Shown here: positions 1 through 8,987 of the stretch, in pieces
Position numbering within the stretch: the stretch's first letter is position 1
Layout: the number at the start of each line of letters is the position of its first letter
Source of the DNA: Acidimicrobiaceae bacterium
GTDB taxonomy: Bacteria; Actinomycetota; Acidimicrobiia; Acidimicrobiales; Ilumatobacteraceae
NCBI GenBank assembly: GCA_003569125.1
Contig: BGOG01000009.1
Coordinates: forward strand, 1 to 59,080
Reading direction: 5' to 3'
Length of the DNA: 59,080 nt
Translations under genes and position numbers: made by a program
Notes under the pieces: model-generated
Told to the model about the DNA's origin: nothing
Database searches by the model: none
The model's input: only the letters and a program-made list of their open reading frames with translations

Positions 1-23
1 CTTTGCGCTAACACTCGCGACGT

Positions 24-95
24 TGGGGAGCAAGGAATCGAACCCTGAATAACAGAACCAGAATCTGCTGTGTTGCCAGTTACACACACTCCCCA
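24..95 (-). tRNA. tRNA-Gln (anticodon CTG)
   Basis: The minus strand folds as a 72-nt tRNA. The acceptor arms TGGGGAG and CTCCCCA pair fully, the anticodon loop TTCTGGT sits in a GCAGA/TCTGT stem and gives anticodon CUG, and the T arm carries the usual GGTTCGATTCC block. The leading U of the acceptor stem is typical of bacterial tRNA-Gln. No CCA is encoded. It lies just downstream of the gltX-YdcF gene pair on the same strand. In most actinobacteria Gln-tRNA is made by GltX misacylation and GatCAB transamidation, so the proximity to gltX is suggestive, but the amidotransferase is not in this window. Confidence 0.93.
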
Positions 96-128
96 GAGTG
101 ACGAAACTACGATATCGCAATTATTTAA

Positions 129-740
129 TTAATTCGTCCATGAGTCGACACGCCGAAAGCCAACAATGCGCCCGACGGCGACGCCAACTGCTTCTCGCAG
201 ATTGTGCCAAAACGCATCAGCACCCCGAACGACACTCGAACGAGTTGACGAAGAACTCGCTTCAAGCCCGACTTCTTGGGCAATCAACTTGGCGCGCAGT
301 TGATGAAATGGATCACTGACGATCAGCACGCGCGAAATATCTTTCTGCGAAGCAATCTGTTTGACTCCAAGCAACGAGGCATAAGTAGTCTTGCCAGAGT
401 TCTCTTCGAAGATTATTTCGCTCGATACTCCTTTTGATTCAAAAAACTTTCGTGATGCCGCCGCCTCGGTGAAGCGATCTCCAATTTGTTTGCCACCAGT
501 TACAACAATGTAAGACGACAAATCAAGATTCCAGAGTTCAAGCGCATGATCAAGTCGTGCCTGCAATTGCGGCGACGGTCGACCGTCATATTGCGCTGCA
601 CCCAACACGACTATGGCATCAACCGGTTGCTTATCGGCGCTGCGACCCGTGTTCCAAACTTGATACAACGAGATCAAAAAATAGAGCGAAAAAATCGCAA
701 CAACCGCACCGAGTGATTGAACAACTCGTCTGATTTTCAT
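129..740 (-). CDS. YdcF/SanA-like DUF218 membrane-anchored protein
   Basis: A protein of about 203 residues with one N-terminal membrane segment (about residues 9-26) followed by a DUF218 domain: the VDAIVVLGAAQYDGRPSP signature, then a VTGG motif and a second half with VLIVSDPFHQLRA. DUF218 proteins (YdcF, SanA, ElyC) are envelope-associated proteins of uncertain enzymology. The ATG at 740 gives a natural Lys/Arg-then-hydrophobic start; an in-frame TTG at 758 overlaps the gltX stop as TTGA and is an alternative. It is the second gene of a gltX operon on the minus strand. The family call is firm; the molecular role is unknown. Confidence 0.8.
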   Translation of the reverse strand: MKIRRVVQSLGAVVAIFSLYFLISLYQVWNTGRSADKQPVDAIVVLGAAQYDGRPSPQLQARLDHALELWNLDLSSYIVVTGGKQIGDRFTEAAASRKFFESKGVSSEIIFEENSGKTTYASLLGVKQIASQKDISRVLIVSDPFHQLRAKLIAQEVGLEASSSSTRSSVVRGADAFWHNLREAVGVAVGRIVGFRRVDSWTN

Positions 741-754
741 TACGTCAGACTCGC

Positions 755-2176
755 TCAAACCTTTTTAGCAAGTGCGACGTCAATTCGTTTGATTACCGCA
801 TCACGACCCAACATCGAAATAGGTTCGAACAGCGGCGGACCAACACTGCGCCCCGTCACAGCCACCCGCAAAGGCGCCTGAAGTTTGCCAAGTTTCAGCG
901 AATGCCCTTCACCAATTTTTTCGACCACCGCCTTGAGCGCATCAGCCGTGAACTCGCAGGTTTTAAAACCATCACGAATGGCGATCAGCGTGGGCACTGC
1001 CCACTCCGGTGCAAAGGCTTTGGTGAATGCGGCATCATCAATTGACGGCAGGTCACAAAACAAGAAGTCGACCATGCTCGGCACTTCTTGCAACAACTGC
1101 ACGCGAGTCTGCACGAGCGGCGCAATTTCGGCAAAAACTTTCGCGTCATAATCTGATTGCTTCCACGGTGCACGCTCGCCCGTTAACCAAACTTCACAGG
1201 CTGCAATGAAATCATCAACCGTCATCGCGCGAATATAGTCTGCGTTGAAAGAATGAAGTTTGACGATGTCGAAGAATGCCGGTGAATGGTTGACGCTGCC
1301 AAGCGCAAATTCGTCGGCGATTTTTTGAAACGGCACTATTTCTGTATCGCCAGTTGGCGCCCAACCAAGTGTCATCAAATAATTTTTCATCGCGCTAGCC
1401 AAGATGCCTTCTTCGCGATACTGCTCTACCGCAACTTTGTCGCGACGCTTCGAGAGTTTCTTGCGCTGTTCGTTGACGAGTACTGGTACGTGAGCCCAAA
1501 TCGGGGCCGTTGTGCCCAGCGCATCCCAAATCATCTGTTGTTTTGGCGCGTTAGGCAAATGCTCTTCGGCACGCACAACATGGGTGATGCCCTGATTGAT
1601 GTCGTCGACGACATTGGCGATCAGAAATACCGGCGAACCATTACTGCGTAATAAAACGAAATCTTCAATCGTTGAATTGTCGAACACGACTTCACCGCGA
1701 ACCTGATCATGCACAACCGTCGACCCTGACGGCACACGAAATCGCAACACGTGACCAGCACCAGGGCCAAGACCACGATCACGCGAATAGCCGTCGTAGC
1801 CCTGTCGTTCGTTTTGTTTGCCCGATTCTTTGGCACGCTTTTGAATATCTTCGGTTGAAAGATCGCAATAGTAAGCCTTGCCTTGCGCAAAAAGTTTTTC
1901 GGCAGCGGCAATATGCAGCGCAGCATTTTCCGACTGAAAATATGGTCCTTCAAAGTGTGAGTCTGAAGAGTCGATGCCGAGCCATGCGAGCGCATCAATG
2001 ATTCCCTGCGTCCATTGCGGATTATTTCGCGAGTCATCGGTATCTTCGATCCGTAAAACGAACACACCGTTGGTCTGTAGCGCAAGAATCCAGTTGTAAA
2101 GCGCAGTTCGTGCACCGCCAACGTGAAAGTATCCCGTTGGCGACGGCGCAAATCGGTAGCGCGGTATCTGTGCCAT
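755..2176 (-). CDS. gltX: Glutamyl-tRNA synthetase
   Basis: A 473-residue class I aminoacyl-tRNA synthetase that attaches glutamate to tRNA-Glu in the cytoplasm. The HIGH-type motif appears near the N terminus as HVGG inside PSPTGYFHVGGARTAL, and the KMSKS-type loop as KLSKRRDK in mid-protein; length matches bacterial GltX. The zinc-binding Cys set of some GltX is not evident. Because a tRNA-Gln gene lies 660 bp downstream and actinobacteria usually lack GlnRS, the enzyme may be non-discriminating, which is inference. The ATG at 2176 is divergent from a VIT-type transporter gene; the spacer is only tens of bases, so the two promoters must nearly overlap. Confidence 0.95.
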   Translation of the reverse strand: MAQIPRYRFAPSPTGYFHVGGARTALYNWILALQTNGVFVLRIEDTDDSRNNPQWTQGIIDALAWLGIDSSDSHFEGPYFQSENAALHIAAAEKLFAQGKAYYCDLSTEDIQKRAKESGKQNERQGYDGYSRDRGLGPGAGHVLRFRVPSGSTVVHDQVRGEVVFDNSTIEDFVLLRSNGSPVFLIANVVDDINQGITHVVRAEEHLPNAPKQQMIWDALGTTAPIWAHVPVLVNEQRKKLSKRRDKVAVEQYREEGILASAMKNYLMTLGWAPTGDTEIVPFQKIADEFALGSVNHSPAFFDIVKLHSFNADYIRAMTVDDFIAACEVWLTGERAPWKQSDYDAKVFAEIAPLVQTRVQLLQEVPSMVDFLFCDLPSIDDAAFTKAFAPEWAVPTLIAIRDGFKTCEFTADALKAVVEKIGEGHSLKLGKLQAPLRVAVTGRSVGPPLFEPISMLGRDAVIKRIDVALAKKV

Positions 2177-2234
2177 CTGTCTTAAGGCTATCTCGGTGTG
2201 TGTTGTTGATAGAGACAGAACTATCGTTGACGCT

Positions 2235-2954
2235 GTGGCAAATAAAACAGCAGAACACGAAGGTCACCCAGACCACCGCGCACTCGCTGGTGGTTCGGCA
2301 CGTGCAGGAATTTTTGGTTTCAGTGACGGACTGGTCTCAAATGTTTCGTTGATAATTGGTTTCGCTGCTGGTGGTGTTGGCTCGAGCGTGGTTCGTTTAG
2401 CCGGTATCGCTGCCGCAGTTGCCGGGGCGGCAAGCATGGCCGCTGGTGAGTGGGTTTCGATCAGCGCGCAAAATGAACTCGTTCAGCGTGAGATGGCTCT
2501 CGAACTACGCGAACTCAAAATTCATCCCGAAGCCGAGACCTCCGAGTTGGCGGCAATGTATCGCCAACACGGCATGTCGCGCGAACAAGCATCTGCTTCG
2601 GCAAAAGAGGTTATGCGAGACCCCGAGCGCGCCGTGATCGTGCACGCGCGAGAAGAATTTGGGCTAGATGCGGGCAATCTGCCGAACCCATTTATTATTG
2701 CATTGATTTCACTGCTCACTTTTTTGGCGGGAGCAATGTTGCCAGTTGTTCCATGGATTTTTAGCGGCGGCAACCCGGCAAAGTACGCGTCAGTCATTGT
2801 TGCCGTGATCGCCGCTGCGCTGGCTGGTGCTGCAATTGGTCAGCAAGCTGAGCGATCAAAAATCTCTAGCGCTGTGCGCCAAGTTTCGATCATGTTGCTT
2901 GCCGTGGGTATTACCTATCTGATCGGCCGACTCGTCGGTGTAACGATCAACTAA
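2235..2954 (+). CDS. VIT1/CCC1-type iron/manganese transporter family protein
   Basis: A membrane protein of about 239 residues. The N-terminal segment HPDHRALAGGSARAGIFGFSDGLVSN matches the start of the VIT1/CCC1 family, where the first helix follows an acidic FGxxDGLVS motif. Two hydrophobic helices are followed by a charged, Glu-rich hydrophilic insert (ELRELKIHPEAETSELAA, with a Ser/Ala-rich helix) that in the family binds divalent metal, then three more membrane helices. The family moves Fe2+ or Mn2+ out of the cytosol in exchange for protons. I prefer the GTG at 2235, which begins MANKTAEHEGHPDHR; a GTG at 2196 in the same frame would crowd the divergent gltX start. Confidence 0.85.
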   Translation: MANKTAEHEGHPDHRALAGGSARAGIFGFSDGLVSNVSLIIGFAAGGVGSSVVRLAGIAAAVAGAASMAAGEWVSISAQNELVQREMALELRELKIHPEAETSELAAMYRQHGMSREQASASAKEVMRDPERAVIVHAREEFGLDAGNLPNPFIIALISLLTFLAGAMLPVVPWIFSGGNPAKYASVIVAVIAAALAGAAIGQQAERSKISSAVRQVSIMLLAVGITYLIGRLVGVTIN

Positions 2955-2967
2955 AATCGTTTTTGAC

Positions 2968-3342
2968 ATGACGACTGGCCAGCAAACAAATATCTACGGT
3001 GAGCCGATTGAGCCGTGCAATTTTGACCCCGTGACGGGTTTTTATCGCACGGGTTGTTGCGAAACTAGTGGCGACGACACGGGTGTGCACACGGTTTGTG
3101 CAATCATGACCGAAGAGTTTTTGGCGTATTCAAAATCGGTCGGCAACGACCTTTCGACACCGATGCCTCAATATGGTTTTGCTGGTCTCAAACCGGGCGA
3201 CCAATGGTGTTTGTGCGCGCCACGCTGGCAAGAAGCTTTCGAAGCCGGCAAAGCACCAAAAGTAAACTTGCGTGCAACGCACACACTGTCGCTTGAATTT
3301 ATTTCGCTAAAAGATTTAGAAGCCCACGCTGCAACTGATTAA
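2968..3342 (+). CDS. DUF2237 family protein
   Basis: A 124-residue soluble protein matching DUF2237 end to end: a GxPxxPC-like start, the TGFYRTGCCETSGDDTGVHTVC block, the GNDLSTPMPQYGFAGLKPGD block and WCLCAPRW. The six conserved cysteines (two in GCC, one in HTVC, two in WCLC, one near the start) suggest metal or redox chemistry, but no function is established for the family. It follows the VIT-type gene by 13 bases and could be co-transcribed with it. It converges with the next gene, leaving only three bases between the two stop codons. Confidence 0.82.
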   Translation: MTTGQQTNIYGEPIEPCNFDPVTGFYRTGCCETSGDDTGVHTVCAIMTEEFLAYSKSVGNDLSTPMPQYGFAGLKPGDQWCLCAPRWQEAFEAGKAPKVNLRATHTLSLEFISLKDLEAHAATD

Positions 3343-3345
3343 AAG

Positions 3346-3870
3346 TTAGGCGCCAGTCAGCGCGTGCCAACTGCCAGGCATTCCAGTGCGAATTTGCTCA
3401 ATCGTCATGATCATTGTGCTTTCGGGGACCATGTCGACGAGTTCTCGAGTTTCAGAATAGTGATGCGTGGCGCGACCAAGACCTGCAAACAGTTGCTGAC
3501 GGCGCGCGACAAGATCAGCAGGTGGATGCAGCAACATCCAACCCCAAATTGAAAAGGCGAACACCAAATCATGAATCACCGGAGCGCGACCATATTTCGA
3601 TGCACGGCGCAAAGCAATCGCGAGTGTCCCACGAATTGCATCGTCAGCCGACTCGCCGGGCTGCAACTCAATTAAATCGCGCAGACCTTCTGCAAGTTTC
3701 AACGCATATCCCTGATCTGGTCCTTGACGACCAAGTCGCTCACCTTTTGGCTGGCGGCTAGTTATCGCCGCAGGGCGGTCGTTTCTCCATGGTGCCGGAA
3801 TATGTTCGGGTGACTCGTACGACCGCGGACGATCGGTTGGATCAACAGGCGTAAATTTTGGTGCAGCCAT
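3346..3870 (-). CDS. Hypothetical protein (conserved-looking, soluble)
   Basis: A 174-residue protein I do not recognise. The N-terminal third is Pro/Arg-rich and probably disordered (PRSYESPEHIPAPWRNDRP). From about residue 50 it looks helical, with GYALKLAEGLRDLIELQPGES and a Trp-rich motif FSIWGWMLLHPPADLVARR near residues 105-125, ending in an IRTGMPGSW motif. No signal peptide or clear membrane helix. It lies upstream of nothing on its own strand except cimA's far end, 33 bases away, so it could be the last gene of the cimA-side transcription unit or stand alone. Coding is supported by the clean frame and by tight convergent packing against the DUF2237 gene. Confidence 0.6.
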   Translation of the reverse strand: MAAPKFTPVDPTDRPRSYESPEHIPAPWRNDRPAAITSRQPKGERLGRQGPDQGYALKLAEGLRDLIELQPGESADDAIRGTLAIALRRASKYGRAPVIHDLVFAFSIWGWMLLHPPADLVARRQQLFAGLGRATHHYSETRELVDMVPESTMIMTIEQIRTGMPGSWHALTGA

Positions 3871-3903
3871 AAGTCAAATACTCTAGATCAATTAATCACG
3901 CGA

Positions 3904-5508
3904 TCAAGATCGCAAATGCAATAATCCGTAGACCAAAGATTCTTCAAGCGCGCGCCATGATGCTTCAATGATGTTTGCTGAGACCCCGATTGTTGTCCAT
4001 GTGCTTTCACCATCAGTGGCGTCGATTAGCACACGAGTTACTGCACCAGTTGCCGAGCCGGAGTCGAGAATTCGCACCTTATAGTCGGTTAGATGGACGC
4101 GCTCGAGTTGAGGAAAACTAGTTTTTAGGGCCTCGCGCAACGCCGTGTCGATTGCGTTGACTGGTCCGTTGCCTTCTGAAGTGTAAACATTTCGAATTTC
4201 ACCAACCCAGACTTTTACCGTTGCTTCGGTTGTGAACGCACCAGATGCCGCTTCGTCTGTGATCACGCGCATTGACTCAACTTTGAAAAATGATTGATCC
4301 CAACCGGACGCACGACGCATCAATAATTCGAGCGAAGCATCTGCGGCTTCAAAGTGATAGCCCTCAAACTCGAGTCGTTTAAGGTCGTCGAGAACTTGAT
4401 TGATCGCCGGGCCATCCATATCGAGACCGAGTTCTTGGGCCTTCATCGAGATCGTTGCACGACCAGCCATCTCTGAAACCAAAAAGCGTGTGCCGTTGCC
4501 GACCAATTCTGGTGCGACATGCTCGTATGCATCTTTGGCGCGAGCAATTGCCGAAACATGCAAACCCGCTTTGTGGGCAAATGCCGACACACCAACATAA
4601 GGTGCCTGAGGATTCATTGGACGATTCAAAACTTCGGCAACATGGTTGCTGACTTGCGTTAGACGTTCGAGATGGCCATCAGGCAGACATTTGTAACCAA
4701 GTTTTAGTTGCAAGTTCGGTATGACGGTCGTCAAATTCGTGTTGCCTGTGCGCTCGCCTAGACCATTGAGCGTGCCTTGCACATGACGGGCACCACTTTG
4801 CACGGCTGCAAGCGAGTTTGCAACTGCGCAACCCGTGTCATCGTGGCAATGAATGCCGATCACGACATCGCTACCCATATGACGGCGCACGTCGGCAACA
4901 ATTTTTTCTATTTCATTTGGCAACGACCCACCATTCGTATCGCAGAGCACCAAGTGTGTTGCGCCACCAATAACAGCCGCTTCGAGTACGCGCAGTGAAA
5001 ACTCTGCGTTGTGTTTATAGCCGTCAAAAAAATGCTCCATGTCGACGAGTACGCGACGATTGTTGGCAACGAGAAACTTGACCGAGTCACTGACCATCGC
5101 CACACCCTCGTCGAGAGTCGTCTGCAATGCTTGCTCGACGTGATAATCAGAACTCTTGGCGACGATGCACACTGCGCTTGTCTCGGCTTCGATCAAGTTT
5201 CGCAGTGTTGCGTCGTCATCGACTTTGCCGGCAGGTCGCCGTGTCGAACCAAAGGCAACAAGCGTCGAAGTCTTGAGTTTTAGTTCGGTACGAGCACGCG
5301 CAAAAAACTCGATGTCTTTCGGGTTCGCACCTGGCCAACCACCCTCGATGTATTGAACGCCGAGATAATCAAGTTGCTCGGCGATGCGAAGTTTGTCTTG
5401 AACACTTGCCGAAACGCCTTCAACTTGCATGCCGTCGCGCAGAGTTGTGTCAAATACCTCGACGAGTTCGGGCGAATTCGTCACTTTTTCAGACACGGAC
5501 TGCGCCAT
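3904..5508 (-). CDS. cimA: (R)-citramalate synthase
   Basis: A 534-residue member of the LeuA/HMGL superfamily. The N-terminal TIM barrel opens with VFDTTLRDGMQVEGVS and has the metal-binding HCHDDTGCAVANS motif and the ERTGNTNL motif; the C-terminal regulatory domain begins near residue 400 (LELLMRRASGW). The YIEGGWPGANPKD segment is characteristic of the citramalate synthase branch rather than true LeuA, and a separate leuA lies in the window. It condenses acetyl-CoA and pyruvate, starting isoleucine synthesis without threonine; LeuCD and LeuB then process the product. I chose ATG 5508 over an in-frame TTG at 5514. It directly follows ilvE with a few bases between them. Confidence 0.9.
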   Translation of the reverse strand: MAQSVSEKVTNSPELVEVFDTTLRDGMQVEGVSASVQDKLRIAEQLDYLGVQYIEGGWPGANPKDIEFFARARTELKLKTSTLVAFGSTRRPAGKVDDDATLRNLIEAETSAVCIVAKSSDYHVEQALQTTLDEGVAMVSDSVKFLVANNRRVLVDMEHFFDGYKHNAEFSLRVLEAAVIGGATHLVLCDTNGGSLPNEIEKIVADVRRHMGSDVVIGIHCHDDTGCAVANSLAAVQSGARHVQGTLNGLGERTGNTNLTTVIPNLQLKLGYKCLPDGHLERLTQVSNHVAEVLNRPMNPQAPYVGVSAFAHKAGLHVSAIARAKDAYEHVAPELVGNGTRFLVSEMAGRATISMKAQELGLDMDGPAINQVLDDLKRLEFEGYHFEAADASLELLMRRASGWDQSFFKVESMRVITDEAASGAFTTEATVKVWVGEIRNVYTSEGNGPVNAIDTALREALKTSFPQLERVHLTDYKVRILDSGSATGAVTRVLIDATDGESTWTTIGVSANIIEASWRALEESLVYGLLHLRS

Positions 5509-5514
5509 GATCAA

Positions 5515-6432
5515 TTACTTGACTAACTCACACCAGTGTTTATAGCGATCGTCTTGACCACGAACCGCCTTTGCATATGTCGCGGCGATTGCTTTTGTCA
5601 TCGGCCCTGGGCATGGCACGTTACGATCATCGACCGAGCTCACAGAACCAACCTCGGCGGCAGTGCCGCACACGAAAATTTCATCGGCGATGTAGAGGTC
5701 GCTCCGCGCGATGTTGTCGACACGAATATCAAAGCCCAAATCACGGGCAATTGTCGTGACGCTCGATTGTGTGATGCCCTCAAGCGCACCAGCCGAAAGT
5801 GGAGGCGTGAGAATTACGCCGTTGCGCACGCAGAAAATATTCTCGCCGGTACATTCGGCAATTAAACCGTTCGGCGAAAGCATGATCGCTTCGTCGTATC
5901 CCGCTTTGAGCGCTTCAACTTTTGCCAATGACGAGTTGACATAGTTGCCAACAGTTTTTGCCGCGGGCGGCATCGTGTTGTGGTCGTGTCGCGTCCAAGA
6001 TGAAATCTTCATGCGCACACCTTTGTCAACGGCGTCATCGCCAAGATAGGCGCCCCATGGCCAACATGCGATGGCTACATCAACTTTGCATGGCAACGTG
6101 TTTAATCCCATTTCGCCATATCCGTAGTAAGCGAGCGGACGAACATAACACGATGGCAAGCCAGTTGATTTGACGGTTTGCTTTGTTGCCTCGACGAGTT
6201 CTTCGATTGAATAAGGCATATCCATGCCCATGATTTTTGCGCTGTTATGAAGACGTTTGATGTGATCGGTCAATCGAAAAACCGCCGGACCACCAGCGGT
6301 TTCATATGCGCGAATACCTTCAAAGACACCGGTGCCGTAGTGCAGAGTATGAGTCAAAACATGCACTTTTGCGTCGTCCCAATTGACGAGCGAACCGTTC
6401 ATCCAAATTTTAGGTGTTGTTGTAATTGGCAT
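5515..6432 (-). CDS. ilvE: Branched-chain amino acid aminotransferase
   Basis: A 305-residue fold-type IV PLP enzyme that transfers amino groups between glutamate and the keto acids of valine, leucine and isoleucine. Visible signatures are HYGTGVFEGIRAY near the N terminus, the PLP lysine in AAKTVGNYVNSS, and the GLIAECTGENIF and ITQSSVTTIARDLG blocks. An AGGAG ribosome site (6438-6442) is placed correctly before ATG 6432. The 80-base spacer upstream is AT-rich, with a TATATA box that could be a -10 element on the minus strand. It is the first gene of an ilvE-cimA unit, consistent with shared control of branched-chain amino acid synthesis. Confidence 0.94.
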   Translation of the reverse strand: MPITTTPKIWMNGSLVNWDDAKVHVLTHTLHYGTGVFEGIRAYETAGGPAVFRLTDHIKRLHNSAKIMGMDMPYSIEELVEATKQTVKSTGLPSCYVRPLAYYGYGEMGLNTLPCKVDVAIACWPWGAYLGDDAVDKGVRMKISSWTRHDHNTMPPAAKTVGNYVNSSLAKVEALKAGYDEAIMLSPNGLIAECTGENIFCVRNGVILTPPLSAGALEGITQSSVTTIARDLGFDIRVDNIARSDLYIADEIFVCGTAAEVGSVSSVDDRNVPCPGPMTKAIAATYAKAVRGQDDRYKHWCELVK

Positions 6433-6513
6433 TAGATCTCCTGAATCAACCTACTTAAGTTTACTGCCGCTATTTATATAGTCGGCTTCAATTAAATTTC
6501 TTAATTTGGCGAG

Positions 6514-7542
6514 TTAGATACTGGCTTTAACTCGTTTGGCGATTTCATCACCGATTGCCGTGGTCGAGCCTGTGACGGGCGAAACACATGCGGTTCGCAA
6601 CGCAGTGGCCGCCGTCTGCTCACCAAGAAACTCGAGCATGTGTGCTGCAGACAAAATCGCCGCGACTGGATTAGCCACACCTTTGCCCGCAATATCAGGG
6701 GCAGAACCATGCACCGGCTCAAACATCGACGGACCGCTTCGTGACGGATTTAAATTCGCCGACGAAGCGACACCAATACCACCAGAAACAGCCCCGCCCA
6801 AATCGGTGAGAATGTCACCAAATAAATTATCGGTGACGATCACATCGTAACGATGCGGATCTTGTACGAAGTAAATGCACGCCGCGTCGATGTGATTGTA
6901 AGCAGTCTGAACTTGGGCAAACTCTTTTGCCACGCGGTCAAAAACTCGTTGCCATAAATCGCCGGCGAATGTGAGCACATTTGTTTTGTGAACTAGCGTC
7001 ACATGCTTGCGTTCGCGAGTCATGGCAAGTTCAAACGCAAACCGCAGACAACGCTCGACACCTTTGGCCGTGTTTACGCTGCCTTGTGTGGCGACTTCAT
7101 CTGGTGTGTCACGACGCAACACACCGCCTTCGCCGGCGTATGAGCCTTCTGTGTTCTCGCGTATCACGATAAAGTCATGCGACTTTGTTTGACCTGGCCC
7201 GACCCCAGAGAACGGACGAAGATTGATATACAGATCTAATTCAAAACGCATTTTAAGCAACAACCCGCGTTCAATTAATCCCGGTCGTACTGCTGGTGTG
7301 CCGACTGCGCCGAGCAAAATTGCATCGAACTCACGCAACTCGGTCAAGGTTGCATCCGAAAGAATTTCGCCGTCACGAAGATATCTCGCACCACCTAAGT
7401 CAAAATTCTTGGTTTCTAGCTTCACGCCCGAAGCAGCAACTACTTTGAGTGCCTCGGTGATTACTTCTGGGCCGATTCCGTCGCCACCGATTATTGCAAC
7501 ACGATGACTTGCCGAAACATTGCTCGCTTTGTGTGAAACCAT
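6514..7542 (-). CDS. leuB: 3-isopropylmalate dehydrogenase
   Basis: A 342-residue NAD-dependent beta-decarboxylating dehydrogenase. The Rossmann-like start VAIIGGDGIGPEV, the substrate loop LLKMRFELDLYINLRPF, the metal-binding DNLFGDILTDLGG and the FEPVHGSAPDIAGKG block are all intact. It oxidises and decarboxylates 3-isopropylmalate in leucine synthesis, and the same enzyme would handle 3-methylmalate from the CimA route. It lies immediately upstream of ilvE-cimA on the minus strand, about 80 bases away, so leuB, ilvE and cimA may be read from one or two nearby promoters. Start ATG 7542 is divergent from greA. Confidence 0.95.
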   Translation of the reverse strand: MVSHKASNVSASHRVAIIGGDGIGPEVITEALKVVAASGVKLETKNFDLGGARYLRDGEILSDATLTELREFDAILLGAVGTPAVRPGLIERGLLLKMRFELDLYINLRPFSGVGPGQTKSHDFIVIRENTEGSYAGEGGVLRRDTPDEVATQGSVNTAKGVERCLRFAFELAMTRERKHVTLVHKTNVLTFAGDLWQRVFDRVAKEFAQVQTAYNHIDAACIYFVQDPHRYDVIVTDNLFGDILTDLGGAVSGGIGVASSANLNPSRSGPSMFEPVHGSAPDIAGKGVANPVAAILSAAHMLEFLGEQTAATALRTACVSPVTGSTTAIGDEIAKRVKASI

Positions 7543-7632
7543 CCCTTAATCGTAGGGCGCAATTTCGGGCTGATAACTCTGAGAACTAACGCGTAGAGCG
7601 AGCTATGTGTTCTAGATAGCATTTAATGGATA

Positions 7633-8103
7633 ATGATCCACAAAGTCTCTCGGAACCTTTACGAGCGCCTTCGCGAAGAGCACGCTGATCTCACGACCAG
7701 AGGCCGAATTGCGGCCGCCGAGAAAATCGCCCGTGCGCGCGAGCACGGTGACCTCAAAGAAAATGGCGACTATCACGCCGCTAAAGACGAGCACGGCCAC
7801 ATGGAAGGCCGAATTCGCCAGCTTGAGTCGATTCTCGAAAATGTTGAAATTGTTGAACCACCTGTTGATGACACGGTCGGGTTCGGAACGATCGTCACGG
7901 TGCTTTATGACGGCGATGACCAATCGATGGCCGAAAGTTATTTGATCGGCCACATTGAAGAGAAGTGCGATAGCGCCGAAGTGATGAGCCCGACGTCTCC
8001 ACTTGGCGCGGCTCTACTCGGCGCAAAAAAAGGTGACATGGTTACTTACGCCGCACCTAACGGAAACTTGAAAGTCAAAATTATCGAGATGCGTCAACAG
8101 TGA
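7633..8103 (+). CDS. greA: Transcription elongation factor GreA
   Basis: A 156-residue GreA/GreB protein. The N-terminal half is a coiled-coil hairpin rich in Glu/Lys/Arg, with the tip motif GDLKENGDYHAAKDE that carries the acidic residues needed to stimulate RNA polymerase transcript cleavage; the C-terminal FKBP-like domain ends with SPLGAALLGAKKGD and VKIIEMR. It rescues backtracked polymerase. ATG 7633 is preferred; nothing upstream in frame fits. The stop overlaps the GTG of the following hydrolase gene (GTGA), so the two genes are translationally coupled. Confidence 0.94.
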   Translation: MIHKVSRNLYERLREEHADLTTRGRIAAAEKIARAREHGDLKENGDYHAAKDEHGHMEGRIRQLESILENVEIVEPPVDDTVGFGTIVTVLYDGDDQSMAESYLIGHIEEKCDSAEVMSPTSPLGAALLGAKKGDMVTYAAPNGNLKVKIIEMRQQ

Positions 8104-8960
8104 TCCGCGAATCGGTAGCACCTCTCGCCGGCTTGCCACCAGGTTTCGAGATTGACCTGCCTGGACGCGGGCGAATTTTCGTGCGCGAAAAATCCGGTCC
8201 AGCGGGTGCGCCAACGCTTTTGCTTCTTCACGGATGGACAGCAACTGCAGATCTGAATTGGTTCACATGCTTTGACGCATTGTCTGAACACTTTCGTGTC
8301 GTGGCAATGGATATGCGCGGTCACGGCCGAGGCATTCGTACCAAGTCAAGTTTCAAACTTGAAGATTGTGCCGATGACGCTGCTGCGGTCGCCGATGTTC
8401 TTGGCATCTCAACTTTTATTCCGGTTGGGTATTCAATGGGTGGTGCAGTTGCCCAACTTTTGTGGGGTCGACATGAACTGCGCGTGCGTGGAATCGTGTT
8501 GTGCAGCACCGCAAGCCACTTCGCCGAAAAGCGCGAAGAAAAACTCAGCTTCTTTGGATTAACTGGTCTTGCTGCACTATCTCGCTTAACCACACCACAA
8601 GCCCGCACCTGGCTTACTGATCAACTTTATTTGCAACGCAAATCTGAAGGACTCGCAGATTGGGCCGTGCAGCAAATTGCGAGCCACGATTGGCGACACA
8701 TTCTTGAGGCGGGTAGCGCAATCGGCAACTTCGACTCACGCGACTGGTTGCCACGACTTGAGGCACCTGCCGCGGTGGTAATCACCACTCAAGATAATGT
8801 CGTCGCATCTGAGCGTCAAGCCGAATTGTTTCAGATTATTGACGATGTTGAAGTATTCGAAGTGCACGGTGGACACAACGCTGTTTTCGCGATGAAAGAA
8901 TTCTTTGTGCCAACGCTTGTTGAAGCATGTTTATCGGTTTACTACCGATCATCTCGCTAA
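8100..8960 (+). CDS. Alpha/beta-fold hydrolase
   Basis: A 286-residue soluble alpha/beta hydrolase. The oxyanion region is LLLLHGWTATADLNWF, the nucleophile elbow is GYSMGGAVAQ with catalytic Ser, and the late His lies in VHGGHNAVF; the acid is probably the Asp in ITTQDNVV. Such sequences cover esterases, epoxide hydrolases, haloalkane dehalogenases and lactonases, so the substrate cannot be read. It is translationally coupled to greA by GTGA overlap. Its stop is followed by a small hairpin in the convergent gap at about 8969-8987. Confidence 0.85.
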   Translation: MIRESVAPLAGLPPGFEIDLPGRGRIFVREKSGPAGAPTLLLLHGWTATADLNWFTCFDALSEHFRVVAMDMRGHGRGIRTKSSFKLEDCADDAAAVADVLGISTFIPVGYSMGGAVAQLLWGRHELRVRGIVLCSTASHFAEKREEKLSFFGLTGLAALSRLTTPQARTWLTDQLYLQRKSEGLADWAVQQIASHDWRHILEAGSAIGNFDSRDWLPRLEAPAAVVITTQDNVVASERQAELFQIIDDVEVFEVHGGHNAVFAMKEFFVPTLVEACLSVYYRSSR

Positions 8961-8968
8961 CTAGATAA

Positions 8969-8987
8969 CGCGCTGATACTCAGCGTG
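8969..8987. terminator. Candidate hairpin between convergent genes
   Basis: The inverted repeat CGCTGA-TAC-TCAGCG, extended by one GU and one CG pair on the outside, lies exactly between two convergent stop codons. It has no U tract on either strand, so it is at best a weak or factor-assisted bidirectional terminator. Confidence 0.35.

Noticed and set aside
1621-2151. 176-residue frame overlapping gltX on the same strand
   Set aside because: It is an off-frame shadow of gltX, rich in Arg/Cys/His as is typical of such frames.
7612-7953. Open frame antisense to greA
   Set aside because: It is fully covered by the well-supported greA coding strand, and its protein looks like a shadow of Glu/Lys-rich coding sequence.
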